Assembly (NCBI GenBank): GCA_007119405.1 | Contig: SKPT01000282.1 | Coordinates: 1 to 5,884 of the forward strand | Direction: 5' to 3' | DNA from: Phycisphaeraceae bacterium | Lineage (GTDB): Bacteria > Planctomycetota > Phycisphaerae > Phycisphaerales > Phycisphaeraceae | DNA length: 5,884 bases | Part shown: in pieces, positions 1 through 4,421 of the stretch | Layout of the letters: every line of letters starts with the position of its first letter | Numbering within the stretch: the stretch's first letter is position 1 | Notes under the pieces: model-generated | The model's input: the letters and a program-made list of their open reading frames with translations, nothing else | What the model was told of the DNA's origin: nothing | Databases searched by the model: none | Made by a program: the position numbers and the translations under genes

Positions 1-266
1 ACGTTGTCCGCGTTGCTCAGCTCCGACGCGACCACGTTCGGATCCATCAACTGGCTGACGATCTCCGCCAGCGAGCGCATCGCCGGGCGAAAGTCCCCGC
101 CATCGCCCGTGCCATCCAGGCCCACCACCAGCCCCATGCCCACCAGCTTGGATCCCTCGGCCCCCTTCAGCCGCACGATGTCCTGCACCTGCACCGCCTG
201 CGCCGCGGCCGCCACGGAAAGCAACAAAGACATGGCCACAAATGAACACAAATGAACACGAATCAT
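1..266 (-). CDS. flgI: FlgI, flagellar P-ring protein (N-terminal 88 residues, cut by window edge)
   Basis: FlgI is exported to the periplasm and polymerises into the P ring around the rod in the peptidoglycan layer. The gene starts at ATG 266-264 and leaves the window at position 1. The product opens with a signal peptide of about 24 residues: hydrophobic MSLLLSVAAAAQA, with likely cleavage after AQA and before VQVQDI. The mature start carries typical FlgI motifs: DIVRLKGAEGSKLVGMGLV at about 29-47, the glycine-rich VVGLDGTGDGG, and a segment ending LMDPNVVASELSNADN. The start is supported by AAGGAA at 277-272, five bases upstream. A second in-frame ATG (233-231) would give a shorter leader lacking a positive n-region and has no clear ribosome-binding site. 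Codons 2-11 coincide exactly with a 30-nt repeat also found upstream. It is the last visible gene of the flagellar block, 103 nt after flgH. Identity is certain from sequence pattern; the C-terminal part is not visible. Confidence 0.95.
   Translation of the reverse strand, partial: MIRVHLCSFVAMSLLLSVAAAAQAVQVQDIVRLKGAEGSKLVGMGLVVGLDGTGDGGDFRPAMRSLAEIVSQLMDPNVVASELSNADN
234..263 (-). repeat. TGTGTTCAT-type 30-nt repeat, copy A (inside flgI)
   Basis: Read on the minus strand this unit starts ATTCGTGTTC and ends TTTGTGGCC. It matches copy C (327-356) at 24 of 30 positions, and its plus-strand sequence matches the reverse complement of copy B (284-313) at 26 of 30. It is in frame with flgI and encodes residues 2-11 (IRVHLCSFVA), part of the signal peptide. 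I recognise this as a common short intergenic repeat type of environmental bacterial genomes; that is from memory, not a search. Confidence 0.85.
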
Positions 267-283
267 TCGCGTTCCTTCACTGA

Positions 284-313
284 ATTTGTGTTCCTTTGTG
301 TTCATTGGTGGCT
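284..313 (+). repeat. TGTGTTCAT-type 30-nt repeat, copy B
   Basis: This unit begins ATTTGTGTTCC and ends TTGGTGGCT on the plus strand, in the gap between the flgH stop and the flgI start. It is inverted relative to copy A and direct relative to copy C, from which it is separated by a 14-nt pyrimidine-rich spacer. Confidence 0.8.
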
Positions 314-326
314 TCTCTCTCTTCTT

Positions 327-356
327 ATCTGTGTTCATCTGTGTGCATCTGTGGCT
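327..356 (+). repeat. TGTGTTCAT-type 30-nt repeat, copy C
   Basis: This unit begins ATCTGTGTTCATC and ends CATCTGTGGCT, 13 nt downstream of the flgH stop codon as transcribed. It is the cleanest copy, with ATCTGTG recurring about every 10 nt. It is in the same orientation as copy B and could compete with B for pairing with copy A. Confidence 0.8.
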
Positions 357-369
357 ATTCTCCTGCCCC

Positions 370-1206
370 TCAGAAGTTGAAGACCGTCTCCAGGATGCGC
401 GTGAAGATCCCCTTGCGCGACGAGCGGCGCAGCTCGCCCGTGTGCTGCTTGTTCAAACGCAGGTCGTAAAGCTGCGTCGAGAGAATGGTGTTGTCGGCCG
501 TGATGTCCTCCGCCCTTGCCGTGCCCGTGAGCACCAGCGTCAGCGTCTCGTCGTCGGCCTCGAGGTGCTTGCGCGCCTCGAGCACCACCGTGCCGTTGGG
601 CTTGACGTCAATCACCCGCGCCGTGACACGTCCCGTGATCGATTCGCTCCGGCGGTAGTCCCCGTCGCCGTCGAACGACTGGCTGTAGTCGATCCCGACG
701 CGCGGCTGCCCCTCGCCGAAGGTGTTGGGCCGGAGCTGCGCATTGACCATGTCCGCCCAGGTCAAGCGCGGAAAGTCGCTGATCTGGCCGTCGAAGTCAA
801 CGTCGCGCGACGTGCTCAGCGACGAGCGGAAGTCCGTCTCCATCGACTCGCGGATGACGATGGTCACCAGATCATGCATCCCCAGCCGACGCGGCTCCGG
901 CACCGACACCGACGCAAAGCTCACCTGCGCCAGCGCCGGCTCCAGACGCGGCCGCGGCTGCGCGTCATCCTGGTCCTGCCGCGCCGGCGCCGGCGGTTGC
1001 GCCTGAGGCCCCTGCAGATACAGCGACGAGCTCTGCCCCAGCGCCGGGCTGAGCGCGAGCAACGTCATCGTTAACGCCAGCGCCGACACCGCCACGCCGG
1101 GCGCCACGGCTTGTCGCGCGGGGCAAGCCATGACAGGCCCGCGGCGCACACCGCTGGCCGCTTCGCGAGTTCGACCCATCCATGTGCCGCGTCCAATCAT
1201 CATCAT
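370..1206 (-). CDS. flgH: FlgH, flagellar L-ring protein
   Basis: FlgH forms the outer-membrane L ring around the distal rod. The conserved core is clear: HDLVTIVIRESME (about 111-123), TGRVTARVIDVKPNGTVVLEA (about 191-211), and LTGTARAEDITADNTILSTQ (about 226-245), ending ETVFNF. The start overlaps the flgA stop (ATGA). Three consecutive ATGs (1206, 1203, 1200) follow AAGGAG at 1214-1209 with spacings of 2, 5 and 8 nt, so the second or third is probably used. The N-terminus is unusually long. A basic stretch precedes the hydrophobic segment AVSALALTMTLLALSPALG (about 39-57), with likely cleavage before QSSSLY. Well-studied FlgH proteins are lipoproteins, but no Cys follows this hydrophobic segment. 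The only nearby Cys, in MACPARQ, lies before it and inside a palindromic repeat. A Pro/Gln-rich linker (about 67-90) joins the signal to the FlgH domain. Family identity is firm; the secretion type is inferred. Confidence 0.95.
   Translation of the reverse strand: MMMIGRGTWMGRTREAASGVRRGPVMACPARQAVAPGVAVSALALTMTLLALSPALGQSSSLYLQGPQAQPPAPARQDQDDAQPRPRLEPALAQVSFASVSVPEPRRLGMHDLVTIVIRESMETDFRSSLSTSRDVDFDGQISDFPRLTWADMVNAQLRPNTFGEGQPRVGIDYSQSFDGDGDYRRSESITGRVTARVIDVKPNGTVVLEARKHLEADDETLTLVLTGTARAEDITADNTILSTQLYDLRLNKQHTGELRRSSRKGIFTRILETVFNF
1105..1132. repeat. Palindromic repeat inside the flgH signal-sequence region
   Basis: The arms CACGGCTTG (1105-1113) and CAAGCCATG (1124-1132) flank a 10-nt loop. 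In the transcript they form 9 pairs with one G-U. The unit at 5659-5686 has identical arms except one base and the same 10-nt loop length (23 of 28 positions identical overall). Here it encodes about residues 25-34 of FlgH (VMACPARQAV), just before the hydrophobic signal segment. A 12-nt string beside it, GCCGGGCGCCAC (1096-1107), also recurs at 5698-5709. Confidence 0.65.
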
Positions 1207-2267
1207 CGCTCCTTCGCACCAGCACCATGCACCACCGCCTGCCTCCGCCCGGTCACCTCCGCGAGAAACCGCTGGCGCGTCCGCTCGTTGCGCACGCGAA
1301 TCACATCCCCCGCCGCGCCCGCCTCCTCGGCCCGCGCGGTCGCGCGCACCATGAGCTCCCCCGCCAGGGCACGCACCGCGATGCGCTCGCCCCGCTGCAC
1401 CAGCGTCGGCGCCCGCACGTGCTCCGGGTACACCACCGTGCCCTCACGCAGCACCGTGTCGGCCTGCCGACCCTGGACAAGCTCGATCTCGTCCAGCGGC
1501 TGGCCACGATCCGAGTCCAGCCACACCACGCGACGCTCGAAGTCCTCGGCCGCAAAGCGCTGTCCGCGCCCGATCGTCTGCCGCGCCACCAGCGCCGTGA
1601 CCCGCCGCTTCACGTCGGCCGCGATCGTAAACCGCTCCACCTCGGCCAAGGCCTCGAACCGCCGCACCACGACCACCACCCGGCCCACCGCGCCGCTGCC
1701 CATCGGCTCGAGCTCGAACCGCCCGGCGCTTAGCGGCAGCGCCAGGCGCTGCGCGTCACGCTGTTGAAACGCGATGCGCAGATCCTCCGCCTCCGCGTCC
1801 GCCAGACTCACGATCAACTGCTCGATCCGCGCCCCCAGCGTGCCCGGCTCGATACGCAGCGGCGCGCGCTCGGCGTCGTTCCCGCGGGTGGTCGATTCGG
1901 TCGGCTTCGCGTCGCCACGCGTCACGACGCACTGCCCGTAGCCGCGCAGCGTCAATCGGCCCCAGTGCACGTCGGCGTCGCTGAGACTCCGCCGCAGGGC
2001 GCGCAGATCCAGGTCGCGCTGCGCCACGTCGCCGTCGAAGCGCATCACCTCCAGCTCCGCCAGCGACCGGGCGTACTCGCCATGCAATTCCGCCACGTCA
2101 CCGAGCGTCACCACGTCGCCCGCGACGCGCGCCTCCGGCCGCAGAAACACCACCCCCGCCTGCGCCTCGGCCGCGCCCAGCGCCACCGCCATGACGAGCA
2201 CCAGCGACTCAACCAGCTTGTGCGTGTGCCTGCTCATTCGGGTCTGTTCGCGTTCATCCCTGGCCAT
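1203..2267 (-). CDS. flgA: FlgA, P-ring assembly chaperone
   Basis: FlgA is a periplasmic chaperone needed to assemble FlgI into the P ring. The 354-residue product has a signal segment at about 20-37 (LVLVMAVALGAAEAQA) and a variable middle region. Its C-terminal half is of SAF/FlgA type: KRRVTALVARQTIGRGQRF (about 220-238), then AEDFERRVVWL, LREGTVVYPEHV (about 273-284), QRGERIAVRALAGELMVRA, and a final VRNERTRQRFLAEVTGR. It is clearly longer than enterobacterial FlgA (about 220 aa); the extra length is N-terminal and resembles the longer FlgA proteins of other phyla. The start at ATG 2267 lies 7 nt after the flgG stop with only a weak GAGTGAG upstream. ATG 2237 (MSRHTHK) would give a more usual signal peptide but also lacks a good ribosome-binding site. 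It overlaps flgH by ATGA. Position between the rod and ring genes agrees with the role. Confidence 0.93.
   Translation of the reverse strand: MARDEREQTRMSRHTHKLVESLVLVMAVALGAAEAQAGVVFLRPEARVAGDVVTLGDVAELHGEYARSLAELEVMRFDGDVAQRDLDLRALRRSLSDADVHWGRLTLRGYGQCVVTRGDAKPTESTTRGNDAERAPLRIEPGTLGARIEQLIVSLADAEAEDLRIAFQQRDAQRLALPLSAGRFELEPMGSGAVGRVVVVVRRFEALAEVERFTIAADVKRRVTALVARQTIGRGQRFAAEDFERRVVWLDSDRGQPLDEIELVQGRQADTVLREGTVVYPEHVRAPTLVQRGERIAVRALAGELMVRATARAEEAGAAGDVIRVRNERTRQRFLAEVTGRRQAVVHGAGAKER
1204..1214 (-). promoter_or_regulatory. flgH ribosome-binding site and triple ATG at the flgA-flgH overlap
   Basis: AAGGAG (1214-1209) lies within the last codons of flgA and is followed by three in-frame ATGs at 1206, 1203 and 1200. 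The first overlaps the flgA TGA as ATGA, which suggests translational coupling. Spacing (2, 5 and 8 nt) favours the second or third ATG. Confidence 0.75.
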
Positions 2268-2274
2268 GACTCAC

Positions 2275-3084
2275 TCAGAACCGCCTCAGGTTGCCCACGA
2301 CCTGCAGCGCCTGGTCGGCGGCCTCGATGCTCTGGCTGTTGAGCTCGAACGCCCGCTGCGTGCGGATCAGGTTCACCAGCTCGTCGATGGGGTTGACGTT
2401 CGAGCCTTCCAGGTGATTTTGCAGGACCGTGCCGAAGTTGCCCTCGCCCGGCAGGCCCTCGATCGCCGGCCCCGAGGCCGCGGTCTCGACGAAGAGGTTG
2501 CCGCCGATCGCCTTGAGCCCTTCCGGGTTCACGAAGTTCGCCAGCTCGATCTGCCCGACGATCTCCGGCTGGACCTGCCCGGGCACGAACACGTGCACCG
2601 TGCCGTCGTTGGTGATCTGCACGTCCAGGGCGTCTTCGGGGATGTTGATCGGCGGCTCGAGGCGCGGGCCGTCGGCGTTGCCCAGCACCACGTCGCGGTC
2701 ACTGTTGACGAAGAAATTCCCCGCCCGCGTGTACCCGACGCCCGTGCCCTGCTCGGGCAGGATCGCCACCTGGAAGAACCCCTTGCCGTTGATCGCCAGA
2801 TCCAGCGGCCGCCCGGTCTCCATCATGTCGCCCTGGCCCAGGTCCAGTTGCGTGTTGCTCACCCGCGTGCCCAGGCCCACGTAGAGGCCGGCCGGCCTCT
2901 CGTCGCCATTGGCGTTCTGCACGCCCGGCTGGGCCTTCTCCTGGTAGAGCAGGTCCTCGAAGTTCACGCGCGAACGCTTGAAGCCCGTCGTGTTGATGTT
3001 CGCGAGGTTGTTCGCGGTCACGTCCAGGCTCGTCGACAACGCCGAGAGACCCGTGGCGGCGGAATGGAGTGCGGTGACGGCCAT
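2275..3084 (-). CDS. flgG: FlgG, flagellar distal rod protein
   Basis: FlgG forms the distal rod, the drive shaft passing through the P and L rings; it is exported by the flagellar type III apparatus, so no signal peptide is expected and none is seen. The 269-residue length is normal for the family. The N-terminal rod motif is textbook: MAVTALHSAATGLSALS, then ANNLANINTTGFKRSR (about 25-40). The core has GTRVSNTQLDLGQGDMMETG (about 72-91) and RPLDLAINGKGFFQV (about 92-106), with YTRAGNF following. The C-terminal coiled segment is LEGSNVNPIDELVNLIRTQ, then RAFELNSQSIEAADQALQVV. A short purine run GAGAAG (3093-3088) precedes the ATG by only 3 nt, a modest ribosome-binding site. The upstream gap to flgF (109 nt) is filled with repeats. 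The stop is 7 nt from the flgA start. Confidence 0.97.
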   Translation of the reverse strand: MAVTALHSAATGLSALSTSLDVTANNLANINTTGFKRSRVNFEDLLYQEKAQPGVQNANGDERPAGLYVGLGTRVSNTQLDLGQGDMMETGRPLDLAINGKGFFQVAILPEQGTGVGYTRAGNFFVNSDRDVVLGNADGPRLEPPINIPEDALDVQITNDGTVHVFVPGQVQPEIVGQIELANFVNPEGLKAIGGNLFVETAASGPAIEGLPGEGNFGTVLQNHLEGSNVNPIDELVNLIRTQRAFELNSQSIEAADQALQVVGNLRRF

Positions 3085-3095
3085 GATCTTCTCAA

Positions 3096-3192
3096 TTCAG
3101 AATGCAGAATTCAGAATGCAGAATGCAGAAAATGGGGTAGACACTGCGCCATGTCACTCCGGCGTTGGTTTCTGCATTCTGCATTCTGCATT
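3096..3192. repeat. GCATTCT-type inverted repeat filling the flgF-flgG gap
   Basis: Two tandem 14-nt units TTCAGAATGCAGAA (3096-3109, 3110-3123) plus a partial third form the left side. The right side (3169-3192) is CTGCATT repeated in the opposite sense. The arms 3108-3131 and 3169-3192 pair at 23 of 24 positions around a 37-nt loop. The right arm begins one base beyond the flgF stop and the left side ends just before the flgG ribosome-binding site, so the gap is almost entirely repeat. There is no T-tract, so terminator function is not indicated. Confidence 0.85.
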
Positions 3193-3193
3193 G

Positions 3194-3961
3194 CTACGCT
3201 CTTATCCGTCCAAGCGTGTTCACCGCCTGGTCCATCATCACGTCCTGGTAGCGGATCAGCTCCGTGTTGCCGATCGCCGCCTTGCTCGCCGAGATCATCG
3301 CCATCATCGACGCGATCGGGTTGACCCCGCTGGCCTCGATGAAGCCGGGCTGAAGGTGCGGCCGAGCCGGAAGCTGCCTCGGGTCGCCGCCCTCGAAGGC
3401 GAAGAGGTTGGCCGCCTGCTTGCTCAGCCGCGACGTGTCGGCGACGTGCCACACACCGAGCTGCGCCACCGTCTGATCGCCCTGGACGACGCGCCCGTCG
3501 CCCGTGACGCCCGCCGGCGCGTCGGTGTTGAGCACGATCGGCTGGTCGTTGACGTCCAGCACCGGGTGGCCGGTGACCGTCACGAGCTGCCCGTCGCCGG
3601 CGCGGGTGAAGCGCCCGTCGCGCGTCAGCCTCAGCTCGCCCTCGCCGACGCCCACGGCGAAGAAGGTGTCGTCCTCGGGCAGGGCCACGTCCAGCGGGTT
3701 GTCCGTCTGCCGCATCGCCCCGGCGCTGAAGTCGATGTGCTGAGGCCCGGCCAGCACGCCGCCGCCGAGGCGCTCCAGCAGGCGTTGCGAGACGTCGAAG
3801 CCGTGGTCGCGCTCGATCCGTTGCGGGGCGCGCTGCTTGATCGTGGGCAGGTCGGGCTTGAACGCCGCCGTCTCGACGTTGGCGAGGTTGTTGGCGTAGA
3901 CGTCCTGGCGGTAGTGGTTGGTCATCGCCCCGGCCGCGGACATGTAAAGCCCGTAGTTCAT
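3194..3961 (-). CDS. flgF: FlgF-type flagellar proximal rod protein
   Basis: This is a rod protein of the FlgF/FlgG family, exported by the flagellar type III apparatus. From ATG 3961 it is 255 residues, the usual FlgF length. It opens MNYGLYMSAAGAMTNHY, followed by the rod motif QDVYANNLANVETAAFK (about 19-35). The middle has IDFSAGAMRQTDNPLDVAL, then ELRLTRDGRFTRAGDGQL and VTGHPVLD, the usual FlgF order. The C-terminus has GFIEASGVNPIASMMAMI and ends in a helical tail. The start at 3961 is supported by a GGGGAGGG tract (3975-3968) and by the family N-terminus MNYGLY; the upstream in-frame ATG at 3988 would add nine unrelated residues. The ATG overlaps the stop of the preceding small ORF (ATGA). 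FlgF is preferred over a second FlgG because the N-terminus is MNYGLYMSAAGA-like and the gene precedes flgG. The exact FlgF/FlgG subfamily is slightly uncertain. Confidence 0.9.
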   Translation of the reverse strand: MNYGLYMSAAGAMTNHYRQDVYANNLANVETAAFKPDLPTIKQRAPQRIERDHGFDVSQRLLERLGGGVLAGPQHIDFSAGAMRQTDNPLDVALPEDDTFFAVGVGEGELRLTRDGRFTRAGDGQLVTVTGHPVLDVNDQPIVLNTDAPAGVTGDGRVVQGDQTVAQLGVWHVADTSRLSKQAANLFAFEGGDPRQLPARPHLQPGFIEASGVNPIASMMAMISASKAAIGNTELIRYQDVMMDQAVNTLGRIRA

Positions 3962-4137
3962 CGCCCGCCCTCCCCGCGCTCGGCGCACGACGCATCGAGC
4001 TCGGCGGCGCGGCGGGCCAGGCGAATCAACGTCTGACCCAGGTTCGCATCGCCGGCCCGCTCAGCGCCCGCCAACAGCTCCAGCCAACCCCGCTCGCCCA
4101 CAGGCTCCATCGGCCTGGCATCGTCGCGTCCATCCAT
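3958..4137 (-). CDS. Small uncharacterised protein leading the flagellar operon
   Basis: This is a 59-residue ORF from ATG 4137 whose TGA overlaps the flgF ATG (ATGA). I do not recognise a family. It begins MDGRDDARPMEPVG, then has GWLELLAGAERAGDANLGQT and LIRLARRAAELDASCAE, and ends GEGGR. The middle (about 16-52) looks helical and amphipathic, with regular Leu/Ala and Arg/Glu; there is no signal peptide or membrane segment. The start at 4137 is favoured over an in-frame ATG at 4161 because AGGAG (4150-4146) lies 8 nt upstream of 4137, and 4161 would be only about 11 nt from the predicted transcription start with no ribosome-binding site. It is the first gene behind a sigma-54-like promoter, so a role in flagellar assembly or control (chaperone or regulator) is possible. 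That is context-based inference; a leader ORF that only couples translation to flgF is an alternative. Confidence 0.55.
   Translation of the reverse strand: MDGRDDARPMEPVGERGWLELLAGAERAGDANLGQTLIRLARRAAELDASCAERGEGGR
3962..3975 (-). promoter_or_regulatory. flgF ribosome-binding site deciding the start at 3961
   Basis: A purine tract GGGGAGGG (3975-3968) lies about 6-8 nt before ATG 3961-3959, inside the last codons of the upstream small ORF. It supports 3961 over the in-frame ATG at 3988 and suggests translational coupling. Confidence 0.7.
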
Positions 4138-4145
4138 GGCGCAGG

Positions 4146-4150
4146 CTCCT
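4146..4150 (-). promoter_or_regulatory. Ribosome-binding site of the operon-leading small ORF
   Basis: AGGAG lies 8 nt before ATG 4137-4135. It is the best ribosome-binding site in this leader and decides the start against ATG 4161. Confidence 0.65.
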
Positions 4151-4152
4151 CG

Positions 4153-4171
4153 CGGCCGCATCCGGCGGCCG
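4153..4171 (-). promoter_or_regulatory. GC hairpin at the predicted 5' end of the flagellar mRNA
   Basis: CGGCCGC (4153-4159) and GCGGCCG (4165-4171) form a perfect 7-bp GC stem with a 5-nt loop. If transcription starts near 4172, as the sigma-54-like site predicts, the stem sits at the very 5' end, just before the ribosome-binding site. 5'-terminal stems can protect mRNA from decay; that role here is inferred. Confidence 0.45.
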
Positions 4172-4182
4172 GGCCAATATCT

Positions 4183-4199
4183 GGCAACGCCGGTGCCAA
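4183..4199 (-). promoter_or_regulatory. Sigma-54 (RpoN) type -24/-12 promoter for the flagellar operon
   Basis: On the minus strand the sequence is TTGGCACCGGCGTTGCC. It has the GG (4197-4196) and GC (4185-4184) dinucleotides with exactly 10 nt between them, within TGGCAC-N5-TTGC as in the consensus. The predicted start is near 4172, giving a 35-nt leader to ATG 4137. Sigma-54 control of rod, ring and hook genes is well established in several flagellated bacteria. Upstream, at about -115 to -132, a tandem 9-mer could be an activator site. The match is seen directly; use in vivo is inferred. Confidence 0.65.
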
Positions 4200-4286
4200 T
4201 CGCTGCGCCAATCGCCCCGGGCGCAACCTAACCCCCGCCTGTAACACGACATGCACCACAACAAACCCCGCGCTTCGTCCGTCCCC

Positions 4287-4304
4287 GCCATCGCGGCCAT
4301 CGCG
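4287..4304. repeat. Tandem 9-bp repeat upstream of the sigma-54-like promoter
   Basis: GCCATCGCG occurs twice back to back (4287-4295, 4296-4304), about 115-132 bp upstream of the predicted flagellar start. Sigma-54 activators bind at such distances, usually to dyad sites, so this is only a candidate enhancer; in GC-rich DNA it may be chance. Confidence 0.3.
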
Positions 4305-4358
4305 CAACCATTGCCCACCCCGCGCAGAGCCTGCGCCACGAAACAAGCCCCACGCCGC

Positions 4359-4364
4359 TAAAAT
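4359..4364 (+). promoter_or_regulatory. Weak -10-like TAAAAT upstream of the PHP gene
   Basis: TAAAAT is the only AT-rich -10-like hexamer between the divergent genes outside the repeat, about 58 nt before ATG 4422. No credible -35 element lies 16-18 nt upstream. It is recorded as the best available guess. Confidence 0.2.
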
Positions 4365-4385
4365 CGCGCCACCCACACACCACCA

Positions 4386-4421
4386 AATCCGAAATCCGAA
4401 ATTCGAAATCCGACATTCAAA
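4386..4421 (+). repeat. GAAATCC-type short repeat abutting the PHP gene start
   Basis: A tandem array of near-7-mers (ATCCGAA, ATCCGAA, ATTCGAA, ATCCGAC, ATTCAAA) runs straight into the ATG at 4422. It is A-rich against GC-rich surroundings. It leaves no Shine-Dalgarno sequence in front of the gene. I recognise the type as a common intergenic repeat of environmental genomes, from memory. Confidence 0.8.

Larger units (their letters stand above)
234..313 (-). promoter_or_regulatory. Long hairpin presenting the flgI RBS and start codon in its loop
   Basis: Copies A (234-263) and B (284-313) are inverted and can pair at 26 of 30 positions. In the flagellar transcript the 20-nt loop (283-264) contains the Shine-Dalgarno AAGGAA (277-272) and the flgI ATG (266-264). 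The stem would lie partly in the flgH-flgI gap and partly in flgI codons 2-11. The pairing is visible in the sequence; an effect on translation or mRNA processing is inference. There is no T-tract, so it does not look like an intrinsic terminator. Confidence 0.65.

Noticed and set aside
286..1074. Long plus-strand open frame (262 codons) with a signal-like N-terminus
   Set aside because: It lies antisense to flgH; its hydrophobic start (FICVHLWLF) is only the translation of repeat copies B and C, and the rest is Arg-rich shadow sequence.
2191..4036. Plus-strand open frames of about 350-380 codons antisense to flgA, flgG and flgF
   Set aside because: They are shadows of convincing minus-strand flagellar genes in GC-rich DNA and run through the inverted repeat at 3096-3192.
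4322..4345. Second sigma-54-like site on the minus strand (TGGCGCAGGCTCTGCG)
   Set aside because: The spacing fits, but the -12 element lacks TTGC and no gene starts at a suitable distance.
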